From positions 1 through 23,784 of the forward strand of contig JAFRRE010000160.1 in NCBI GenBank assembly GCA_017428285.1: a stretch of DNA of 23,784 bases, given 5' to 3'. Shown one piece after another: positions 1 through 6,684 of the stretch. Position numbers and translations under genes: made by a program. The notes beneath the pieces were generated by a model, which saw only the letters and a list, made by a program, of their open reading frames with translations, was not told the DNA's origin and did no database searches. Within the stretch, counting starts at the first letter, position 1. Every line of letters starts with the position of its first letter. This DNA is from Bacteroidales bacterium. Lineage in GTDB: Bacteria > Bacteroidota > Bacteroidia > Bacteroidales > F082.

Positions 1-1
1 A

Positions 2-703
2 ATCAAACCCGATGTGGCCTACGGATTACATAACCTGCCAGGCTTTGAGAAAGGCCAAATCATGGTGAAGGAAGGATGTTTCGCGGCAGCATCGTTTGGC
101 TTGAAGCTCATTTTCGACGGCCGCACGGCACACGCCTCTCAACCTGAGACGGGGCATAGTCCTTCGGAATTATTGGCCCAGCTCATCCACCATCTGGAGA
201 AAAAACGCGAGCAACTAAAAGCCGTGAAACCCCTTACCACCTTCGTCATCACGCATGCCATCTTGGGCGAGGAGACCTTCGGCGTTGCCCCAGGCCATGC
301 CGAGATTTGGCTCACCCTGCGCAGCTTCAACGACCGCAATCTGGAACTGATGTCGACGGAAATCATCGAGTTCTGCCGCGCCAAGGCCAAGGATTATCTC
401 TTTGAATTCAGTTTCTCAGAACACGAAGCCTTCGCCGCCACCAACAGCGACGCCAACTGTGTGAAAACCATAGAGCAAGCCGCCAAAAATCTCGAGTTAA
501 GTCTCGGTCACCTCGACGAGCCCTTCCGCTGGTCGGAGGACTTCGGACGGTTCGGCAGCGTCTGCCCCATCGGTTTCTTCGGCCTCGGTTCAGGCTTAGA
601 ACAACCTGCCCTTCATGACCCGATGTTTGATTTTCCCGATGACATCCTGAAAATCGGGATGGGGATGTTTTGGGAGATTATCAGGTTGGAATTGGAAGGA
701 TAG
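2..703 (+). CDS. M20-family amidohydrolase / aminoacylase-type peptidase, C-terminal part
   Basis: The gene is cut by the left edge: the reading frame is open from base 2 and has no start codon in the window. The visible 233 codons contain the M20D hallmarks. These are a Y-G-L-H-N-L-P-G stretch (metal-ligand histidine) at the start, a dimerisation (lid) domain with G-R-T-A-H-A-S-Q-P, a late S-E-D-F motif (the usual catalytic-domain metal-site region), and a final L-H-D-P-x-F-D-F-P-D-D segment. The family is a cytoplasmic two-metal hydrolase that removes acyl or amino groups from N-acyl amino acids or peptides. The exact substrate cannot be read from the fragment. The downstream gene has its own promoter, so this gene is probably not part of the restriction operon. 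No strong terminator is visible. The family call is firm and the substrate is unknown. Confidence 0.85.
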   Translation: MKPDVAYGLHNLPGFEKGQIMVKEGCFAAASFGLKLIFDGRTAHASQPETGHSPSELLAQLIHHLEKKREQLKAVKPLTTFVITHAILGEETFGVAPGHAEIWLTLRSFNDRNLELMSTEIIEFCRAKAKDYLFEFSFSEHEAFAATNSDANCVKTIEQAAKNLELSLGHLDEPFRWSEDFGRFGSVCPIGFFGLGSGLEQPALHDPMFDFPDDILKIGMGMFWEIIRLELEG

Positions 704-746
704 TTTCAATTTAGTACATCATTTACTACATTTTTTCTGAAAACAA

Positions 747-777
747 TTTGCTATTTTCAGAATTATTTGTATCTTTG
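747..777 (+). promoter_or_regulatory. Bacteroidota-type promoter of the restriction operon
   Basis: A TTTG box at 747-750 and a TATCTTTG box at 770-777 (consensus TAnnTTTG) are separated by 19 bases, the expected geometry for the Bacteroidota primary sigma factor. The -7 box ends four bases before the ATG at 782. Transcription would therefore begin at or next to the start codon, giving a leaderless or nearly leaderless mRNA. No other convincing promoter is visible inside the operon down to 12030. Confidence 0.6.
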
Positions 778-781
778 CAAC

Positions 782-1354
782 ATGAATAGTATTAATCATA
801 CTAGAATATTAACTATACAAGAATTTGCAAAGATCCAATCTGGAGTGTTCTTGACCACGGCGCCCCAAGGCGAAATTGCTTACTTGCAAATCAAGGACCT
901 ATTGGCAGAATCACCAGAAAAAACCGCCTCACGAATTCCTTATTCCCCAAAGTTGGAGAAGCATTTCTTACGAAGGGGCGACCTGCTGTTTGCCGGAAAA
1001 GGGACATCAAATCTTTGCCGTGTGGTCGGTTTTGAGCAGCCCGCCATAGCCTCAACCACCTTTTATATAATAAGGATAGGCGACGGGGACATCCTTCCCG
1101 AATACCTTTGCTGGTATTTGAGCCAACCAAAGACACTAGCCACCATTAAAGCGGGGCAAGTGGGCACAGGCACGCCTTTAATCCGAAAACAGCTTCTTGA
1201 AAACTTGGAAATCGCCATCCCCGACTTGAAAACACAACAACAAATCGTGGATTTGGCCAAACTCCAACAGAAAGAAAAAGAACTGCTGAAAGCCATCACA
1301 GAAAAACGAAACCAGATTACCAACCAACTCATAATGAATAAATTAAACAACTAA
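782..1354 (+). CDS. Half-length type I restriction specificity subunit (single TRD)
   Basis: This 190-residue protein resembles half of an HsdS: one target-recognition domain (about residues 1-140), including G-D-L-L-F-A-G-K-G and G-T-G-T-P-L-I-R-K, followed by a helical spacer rich in K, E and Q (about 145-190). The motif I-P-x-L-x-x-Q-Q-Q-I-V-x-L just before the spacer is typical of HsdS conserved regions. Ordinary HsdS proteins are about 400 residues with two TRDs, so this is either a natural half subunit that dimerises or a DNA-binding relative. It ends two bases before hsdM, which implies co-expression. I chose the ATG at 782. An in-frame TTG at 767 lies inside the promoter and is unlikely. 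Short homologues annotated as subunit S beside hsdM are, from memory, common in Bacteroidota. Confidence 0.75.
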   Translation: MNSINHTRILTIQEFAKIQSGVFLTTAPQGEIAYLQIKDLLAESPEKTASRIPYSPKLEKHFLRRGDLLFAGKGTSNLCRVVGFEQPAIASTTFYIIRIGDGDILPEYLCWYLSQPKTLATIKAGQVGTGTPLIRKQLLENLEIAIPDLKTQQQIVDLAKLQQKEKELLKAITEKRNQITNQLIMNKLNN

Positions 1355-1356
1355 AT

Positions 1357-2886
1357 ATGGAAATCAAGAAAATCACCCAAGACGACATCAACCGCACGGT
1401 TTGGAAGGCTTGCGACACCTTTCGCGGCGTCATCGACCCGAGCCAATACAAGGACTACATCCTCACCATGCTGTTTTTGAAATATGTCAGCGATGTGTAT
1501 AAATCGAAATTGAATGATTACCTTATTAAATACGAGGGGGAGGTGGAACGCGCCGAGCGTGCCATGCGCCACGAGCGTTTTGTGGTGCCCGAGAAGAGCT
1601 CGTTCGATTTCCTCTATGAGCACCGCAACGCCTCCAACATCGGTGAGCTGATTGACGAGGCGCTGGCTGACCTCGAAGACGCCAACCGCGAGAAGATGAG
1701 CAGCGAGGACGGCAGCAGCATTTTCCGCAACATCAGCTTCAACAGTGCCAACCTGGGCGAGCCGAAAGAGAAAAACGCCCGTCTGAAAAACCTGCTGCAA
1801 GATTTCAACGGTGTTGACTTGGATGAGTCGCATCTGGAGAACAATGACATCATTGGTGATGCCTATATGTACCTCGTCTCCACCTTTGCAGGGGAGGCTG
1901 GCAAGAAAGCGGGTGACTTTTTCACCCCTGCCGAGGTTTCCACCCTACTTGCCAAACTCACCAAAAGCAAACCAGGTGCTCGCATCTGCGATGTCACCTG
2001 CGGCTCCGGCTCCTTGCTCATCAAGGCGGGTAAGGAAGTGGGCAACAACAACTTCTCGCTCTATGGGCAAGAGGTGAACGGTAGCACCTGGGCCTTGGCC
2101 ATGATGAACATGTTCCTGCACGGCTTCGACAATGCCGTCATCCGCTGGGGCGACACCTTGCGCAACCCCAAGCTGAAGATGAACGACAAATTGATGAAGT
2201 TCGACACGGTGGTGGCCAATCCTCCTTTCAGCCTCGACAAATGGGGTGCCGAGGAAGCCGCCAGCGACCCTTACAACCGCTTCTGGCGCGGCATCCCGCC
2301 CAAGAGCAAGGGCGACTGGGCCTTCATCAGCCACATGCTGGAGGTGGCCGACGACCAAAACGGCAAGGTAGGCGTCATCATCCCTCACGGCGTGTTGTTC
2401 CGTGGCGGTAGCGAAGGCAAAATACGCCAGTATATCCTTGAAAACGAACACACTTTGGAGGCCGTCATCGGTTTGCCCGCCAACCTATTCTATGGCACAG
2501 GCATCCCCGCCGCCATTGCCATTTTCCGAAAGGGTCGTGGCTCGGAAAACGTGCTGTTCATCGATGCCAGCCGCGAATACGAGAACGGCAAGAACCAAAA
2601 CAAGCTCCGCCCGCAGGACATTGAGCACATTGTGGGCATCTACCGCAAATTTGCCGATGGCGTGCTGCAATCTGGCGTAGTGGAAGACAAATACGCCTAT
2701 GTGGCCGCCCCCGACGAGATCCGTGAGAACGACTTCAACCTCAACATCCCGCGTTACGTGGACACCTACGAGGAAGAGGCCGAAATCGACATCCCCGCCG
2801 TGCAGAAAGAGATTGAGCAGTTGGAAACGGAGCTGGCCGAGGTGCAGGGGAAAATGAAGGAATATTTGAAGGAGTTAGGATATTAA
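1357..2886 (+). CDS. hsdM: Type I restriction-modification DNA methyltransferase subunit M
   Basis: HsdM transfers methyl groups from SAM to adenine N6 in the bipartite site chosen by HsdS, and is also needed for cleavage by the HsdR2M2S complex. The 509-residue length is normal. The N-terminal helical HsdM_N domain covers about residues 8-150. The Rossmann N6-methyltransferase domain covers about 165-470, with D-F-F-T-P at 187-191, SAM-binding motif I (D-V-T-C-G-S-G-S, 212-219) and catalytic motif IV N-P-P-F at 288-291. The C-terminal 40 residues are a charged coiled coil that in this family contacts HsdS. It follows the half-specificity gene by two bases. The coding DNA is GC-rich (39 of 60 bases at 2281-2340), in contrast to the accessory genes that follow. 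All key residues are present, so it should be active. Confidence 0.97.
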   Translation: MEIKKITQDDINRTVWKACDTFRGVIDPSQYKDYILTMLFLKYVSDVYKSKLNDYLIKYEGEVERAERAMRHERFVVPEKSSFDFLYEHRNASNIGELIDEALADLEDANREKMSSEDGSSIFRNISFNSANLGEPKEKNARLKNLLQDFNGVDLDESHLENNDIIGDAYMYLVSTFAGEAGKKAGDFFTPAEVSTLLAKLTKSKPGARICDVTCGSGSLLIKAGKEVGNNNFSLYGQEVNGSTWALAMMNMFLHGFDNAVIRWGDTLRNPKLKMNDKLMKFDTVVANPPFSLDKWGAEEAASDPYNRFWRGIPPKSKGDWAFISHMLEVADDQNGKVGVIIPHGVLFRGGSEGKIRQYILENEHTLEAVIGLPANLFYGTGIPAAIAIFRKGRGSENVLFIDASREYENGKNQNKLRPQDIEHIVGIYRKFADGVLQSGVVEDKYAYVAAPDEIRENDFNLNIPRYVDTYEEEAEIDIPAVQKEIEQLETELAEVQGKMKEYLKELGY

Positions 2887-2897
2887 AATATGACATT

Positions 2898-3179
2898 ATG
2901 AAACACCTAAAAGACAATTATAGTATTAGGGTAAAACTGAAATGTGCCGTATGTGGTTACGATGACTGCTTTGAATCCAACGATGACGAATCATACATCA
3001 AATGCACAAACTGCGGCAAGGAGTATTTTGGTGGTCGCAACGAACTCATCGAATGCAACAACGAACAAATCAACGAATCAATAGCACAGAAAAAGGAAGA
3101 AATAGCTTCTGATGTAAAAGATGAGATTCTCGACATGATGAGAAAAACATTTGGAAGCAAAAACGTCAAAATCAAATAA
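2898..3179 (+). CDS. Small zinc-ribbon protein of unknown function
   Basis: This is a 93-residue protein with two CxxC knuckles: C-A-V-C-G-Y at residues 16-21 and C-T-N-C-G-K about 20 residues later, a classic four-cysteine zinc ribbon. A Lys/Glu-rich helix follows and ends in a basic tail with G-S-K-N-V-K-I-K. It has no enzymatic motif. It lies 11 bp after hsdM and one base before the membrane-protein gene, inside the restriction operon. The layout (N-terminal ribbon, helical C-terminal half, basic end) recalls small phage/defence-associated putative zinc-binding proteins, but this is from memory and I assign no function. It could be a nucleic-acid-binding adaptor. The DNA is more AT-rich than hsdM. 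Confidence 0.75.
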   Translation: MKHLKDNYSIRVKLKCAVCGYDDCFESNDDESYIKCTNCGKEYFGGRNELIECNNEQINESIAQKKEEIASDVKDEILDMMRKTFGSKNVKIK

Positions 3180-3180
3180 C

Positions 3181-3621
3181 ATGGAACTCGCTTCAATAAT
3201 TCTATCTATTATCGCATTATTAGGCTCTTTGGTTACATACATTGTCCATGACCGAAAGATCAAAAGACAAGAAGCCAAAATCAATGAGTATCAATTAGCC
3301 AAGATCAAAGAAGAGGAAGAAGACAGTAAAAAAGCACAAGTTTGTGGCAACATCATAAAATATGATAAAGGCAAGCGCGTGTTGAAAGTTTACAACAAAG
3401 GCAAAGCTCCTGCAAAAAACATAAGGATTGAAGGTGTTGATGAAAATATGTATTTTGATGGAGCAGAACTCTTACCTTTCGGATTACTAAATCCTCAAGA
3501 AGCTTTTGAACTAACTTTCAACATTTACAACATCAACCAACACATCTTGAAAATAACACTCCTTTGGGACGACCTCTCACAAAAAGACAACAAATACGAA
3601 CAACAACTTTCATTGATATGA
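3181..3621 (+). CDS. Membrane-anchored protein of unknown function inside the restriction operon
   Basis: The protein has 146 residues when started at ATG 3181, one base after the previous stop. An in-frame TTG at 3151 would overlap the zinc-ribbon gene and is less likely. Residues 4-22 form one hydrophobic segment (I-I-L-S-I-I-A-L-L-G-S-L-V) followed by a basic D-R-K-I-K-R-Q, so the remainder should be cytoplasmic by the positive-inside rule. A charged helix (about 27-55) leads to a small domain (about 55-146) whose alternating hydrophobic pattern suggests beta structure. The N-K-G-K-A-P-A-K-N-I segment resembles beta-sandwich modules seen in other single-TM prokaryotic proteins. The stop overlaps the start of hsdS by ATGA, so translation is probably coupled. 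Its role is unknown. A membrane tether or sensor for the system is possible. Confidence 0.75.
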   Translation: MELASIILSIIALLGSLVTYIVHDRKIKRQEAKINEYQLAKIKEEEEDSKKAQVCGNIIKYDKGKRVLKVYNKGKAPAKNIRIEGVDENMYFDGAELLPFGLLNPQEAFELTFNIYNINQHILKITLLWDDLSQKDNKYEQQLSLI

Positions 3622-4832
3622 CCACTCCCCAACATATCCCCTCCGACTACAAGCCCTCGCCCCTCGGCCCAATTCCCGAAGATTGGGAAGTGAAGAGGTT
3701 GGGGGAAATATGCACACACTTCAAAAGTGGAAATACGATCACCTCCATAGATATTCATGACGATGGATTATATCCCGTTTATGGTGGAAATGGTTTAAGA
3801 GGTTATGCTAATACATTTACTCATGATGGCAACTACATATTGATTGGCAGACAAGGAGCTTTGTGTGGCAACATCAATTATGTTGAAGGAAAAAACTATA
3901 TTTCAGAACATGCAATTGCGGTTCAAACTAATGAAAACATGCAATGGCTGAAATACAAGTTAGAAAATTGGAATCTGAATAGATTCTCTGAATCATCTGC
4001 TCAACCAGGACTGTCAGTTGAAAAACTTGTACGTTACAAATTAGTTATTCCAACACGTCTTGAACAAAATAAAATTGCAGACATCCTCCAACTTTGGGAC
4101 ACCGCCATAGCCAAACAGACCGCCCTGATAGAGCAACTCACCCTGCGCAAGCGCGGCCTCATGCAGCAACTGCTCACGGGGAAGAAGCGGCTGAAAGGGT
4201 TTGAAGGGGAGTGGAAAGAATTGAGGTTGGGAGAAATAGGAATGTTTTTAAGCAACAACACTTTGTCCCGAGACCAACTCAATCCTGAAAAAGGAGAAGT
4301 CCAAAATGTTCATTACGGAGATGTTTTGATAAAATATCCATCAATTCTGGACTGTAGCAAAACCGTATTGCCTTTTATAAATGAAAGCGCATATAAAGAC
4401 TCCATGACAGACTATGTAAAAGATGGTGATATAATAATATCAGACACTGCTGAAGACGAGACCGTTGGTAAGGCATGTGAAATACAAAAGCTTGGAAACA
4501 AAAAGGTGCTTGCTGGACTTCACACAATGTTATTACGTCCGAAAGACGGAGTTTTTGCGCCATTCTTTTTAGGCTATTACTTTAACTCGGAAAAATATCA
4601 CAGCAAACTATTACCCTTAATTCAAGGAATAAAAGTTTGCTCCATTGGCAAACAAGCCATTCAAAATACAATTATTGAAGTTCCGTCCATCAAAGAACAA
4701 ACCGCCATTGCCTCAGTCTTAGTCAATGCCGACAAAGAAATCGAGATACAAAAACAAAAACTGGCGGCCATGCAGGCGCAGAAGAAGGGGCTGATGCAGG
4801 TGCTGCTGACGGGGAAAAGGAGGATATTATAA
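3618..4832 (+). CDS. hsdS: Type I restriction-modification specificity subunit S, two TRDs
   Basis: HsdS determines the bipartite DNA target of the methyltransferase and nuclease. The 404-residue protein has the standard two-repeat plan: TRD1 (about 20-155), central conserved helix (about 155-205, including L-M-Q-Q-L-L-T-G-K-K-R-L), TRD2 (about 205-360) and a C-terminal conserved helix (about 360-404) ending L-M-Q-V-L-L-T-G-K-R-R-I-L, which repeats the central one. The start is ATG 3618, overlapping the previous stop by four bases. A GTG-containing extension upstream would overlap the membrane-protein gene further. Base composition alternates along the gene: 21/60 GC at 3901-3960 (TRD1), 39/60 at 4141-4200 (central helix), 19/60 at 4621-4680 (TRD2) and 32/60 at 4741-4800 (C-terminal helix). 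This is what TRD exchange would leave behind. Confidence 0.95.
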   Translation: MTTPQHIPSDYKPSPLGPIPEDWEVKRLGEICTHFKSGNTITSIDIHDDGLYPVYGGNGLRGYANTFTHDGNYILIGRQGALCGNINYVEGKNYISEHAIAVQTNENMQWLKYKLENWNLNRFSESSAQPGLSVEKLVRYKLVIPTRLEQNKIADILQLWDTAIAKQTALIEQLTLRKRGLMQQLLTGKKRLKGFEGEWKELRLGEIGMFLSNNTLSRDQLNPEKGEVQNVHYGDVLIKYPSILDCSKTVLPFINESAYKDSMTDYVKDGDIIISDTAEDETVGKACEIQKLGNKKVLAGLHTMLLRPKDGVFAPFFLGYYFNSEKYHSKLLPLIQGIKVCSIGKQAIQNTIIEVPSIKEQTAIASVLVNADKEIEIQKQKLAAMQAQKKGLMQVLLTGKRRIL

Positions 4833-4840
4833 ACAAAACA

Positions 4841-5644
4841 ATGAATAATATGGAATCAAATATTTCAAAATATAAAAAGGACATTGAATCACTAATAACA
4901 CGGGGAAAACTCCTAGAATATGGTTTATACAATGAGTTCTCTTCAGAATTTAAGTCTCAAATACAGAAACTAGATAAGAAGGCACAAGATATAATTAAGA
5001 GTTGTTCTTTTAAAGACAAATACAATGCTTGGTACAATGAATCTTTGGCTTTAGTTAAGCAACTCGTTCCTGAACGATATGATGATTTTGTGTCATTTTA
5101 CAAGCAACCAAAAAGAAAGGCCATTACTTTTGAAACCTATACAGTATCAGATTATTTAATAGGTCTTCTTGTGACTCGAGGATGGGGAGAGGAAGTATTC
5201 AAACCATCTAGTATTATCACAAAATTCAGGCAACAATTAGCGATTGTTGAATCATTGAAAGAGCGTTTCGACAGTTCACTATATGAAATAAAAGAATTAC
5301 TACAAGCAGACTTATTTGATTCCGAAATAGATGCTGCCAAAGAACTAAACAAGAAAGGTTTCCATAGAGCCGCTGGCGCTATTTGTGGAGTGGTTATTGA
5401 AAAGCATTTACACGGAGTTTGCGAGACAAGAGGGATTGCCATTTCAAAGAAGAATCCTGCCATCAACGACTACAATGAGTTATTGAAAAACAATGATGTC
5501 ATTGACACTCCTACATGGAGGTTTATTCAAAGACTTGGTGACATTAGAAACTTATGTGACCACAACAAAACAGACGAACCTACGAAAGAAAACATCAACG
5601 ACCTGATTGATGGCACTGACAAGATTATTAAAACGATATTCTAA
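4841..5644 (+). CDS. HEPN-domain protein, candidate RNase (R-x4-H intact)
   Basis: This 267-residue protein lies 8 bp after hsdS and one base before the DUF4062 gene. The N-terminal half (about 1-145) is helical and unrecognised. The C-terminal half (about 150-267) has the HEPN pattern: a helix with G-F-H-R-A-A-G-A-I-C-G-V-V-I-E-K, a spacer, then a helix with R236-N-L-C-D-H241. This is the R-x4-H ribonuclease motif, with the polar residue after Arg that active HEPN toxins usually have. The architecture is also reminiscent of DUF4145-like proteins. HEPN RNases cut tRNA or mRNA in toxin-antitoxin, Abi and RM-linked systems, PrrC and RloC among them. Its position between hsdS and hsdR mirrors prrC. 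RNase activity is inferred from the motif. A second ATG at 4850 is an alternative start. The DNA is very AT-rich (17 of 60 GC at 4861-4920). Confidence 0.75.
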   Translation: MNNMESNISKYKKDIESLITRGKLLEYGLYNEFSSEFKSQIQKLDKKAQDIIKSCSFKDKYNAWYNESLALVKQLVPERYDDFVSFYKQPKRKAITFETYTVSDYLIGLLVTRGWGEEVFKPSSIITKFRQQLAIVESLKERFDSSLYEIKELLQADLFDSEIDAAKELNKKGFHRAAGAICGVVIEKHLHGVCETRGIAISKKNPAINDYNELLKNNDVIDTPTWRFIQRLGDIRNLCDHNKTDEPTKENINDLIDGTDKIIKTIF

Positions 5645-5645
5645 T

Positions 5646-6647
5646 ATGGAAAAAAGATACCAAATATTCATTAGTTCAACCTTTTCTGATCTAAAAGACG
5701 AGCGCAAAAAAGTCATGCAAACCATCATGAGTTTGGACTGTATTCCAGCAGGCATGGAACTTTTTCCAGCTATGGACGAAGAACAGTTTGAATTCATAAA
5801 AAGGATCATCGATGATTGTGATTACTACATTCTCATAGTGGGAGCAAGATATGGCAGTATGGATGATAATGGAGTTAGTTACACCGAAAAAGAATATGAA
5901 TATGCAGTATCAAAAGGAGTCCCTGTATTGGCTTTTTTGCATCATGATATTTCATCAATACCAATTAATAAAGCCGATTTGGATGAGAAGCTGAGAAAGA
6001 AGTTGGAAAAGTTCCGCAAAAGAGTCGAAAAAGGTAGATTGGTCCAGTATTGGAATAATGCCGATGATTTAAATGCCAAAGTTGCAGTCAGTTTACCAAA
6101 AACCATCAAAATGTTTCCAAGAACTGGTTGGGTGCGAGCAAATCTGATGGCAAATAGCGAATCGTTGCAAGAAATCAATGAACTAAGAAAAGAACTCGAG
6201 GATTTAAGAGCTTTCAAAACCAAATACGAAAGCGAAGCCAATCAAGCTATTGACATTGCCGACTGGGATGAAGAATTCTGCGCCACTTTTACAAAAGAAG
6301 ACACAAGAGTTCCATGGGATTATTATGACAGCCATAAAAAACCTATTATAAAAATCTCATACACATGGCTCGAATGGTTCAAAATGATTGCATTATCAAT
6401 AGACAGCAAAAAATTCACTGCTTTTGGGATAGATCAAATCATTTCTTTTGAAGTTCGAGACAAGGAGAACATCAAAGATGCAAATGTTTACATCTCAAGC
6501 GATGATTTGGCCACAATTAGATATCAGTTTCTCACCCGTGGTGTAATAACAAAAGGAATCAGTTTTGAAGAAGAGAAATGGGATCTCACTAAAAAAGGAG
6601 AGAAGCTCATAGCTCAAATAATGTGTGTGAAAACGAAAAAGAAATAG
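5646..6647 (+). CDS. DUF4062-domain protein
   Basis: This is a 333-residue protein starting at ATG 5646, one base after the HEPN stop. Residues 4-22 (Y-Q-I-F-I-S-S-T-F-S-D-L-K-D-E-R) are the signature of DUF4062. The domain continues to about 165 with V-G-A-R-Y-G-S, S-Y-T-E-K-E-Y-E-Y-A and G-V-P-V-L-A-F. It has a TIR/Rossmann-like alternation and is often the N-terminal module of conflict-system proteins. A helical linker (about 170-205) is followed by a C-terminal domain (about 210-333). Its end, with a W-D-L-T-K-K-G-E-K-L-I segment, looks like a winged helix. No P-loop or STAND NTPase is present, so it is a short stand-alone form. Its tight coupling to the HEPN gene suggests joint function, as sensor or second effector. 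That is inference only. Confidence 0.8.
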   Translation: MEKRYQIFISSTFSDLKDERKKVMQTIMSLDCIPAGMELFPAMDEEQFEFIKRIIDDCDYYILIVGARYGSMDDNGVSYTEKEYEYAVSKGVPVLAFLHHDISSIPINKADLDEKLRKKLEKFRKRVEKGRLVQYWNNADDLNAKVAVSLPKTIKMFPRTGWVRANLMANSESLQEINELRKELEDLRAFKTKYESEANQAIDIADWDEEFCATFTKEDTRVPWDYYDSHKKPIIKISYTWLEWFKMIALSIDSKKFTAFGIDQIISFEVRDKENIKDANVYISSDDLATIRYQFLTRGVITKGISFEEEKWDLTKKGEKLIAQIMCVKTKKK

Positions 6648-6684
6648 TATTTTTTCAATAATATTCGAATAAAACGCCAACATT

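Noticed and set aside
712..736. Terminator after the M20 gene (TAGTA...TACTA then T-run)
   Set aside because: The stem is only five A/T-rich pairs, too weak to call.
1945..2451. Long antisense open frame opposite hsdM (168 codons)
   Set aside because: It lies fully inside a gene with clear methyltransferase motifs. The translation has no recognisable motif and reflects the GC-rich codon pattern of hsdM.
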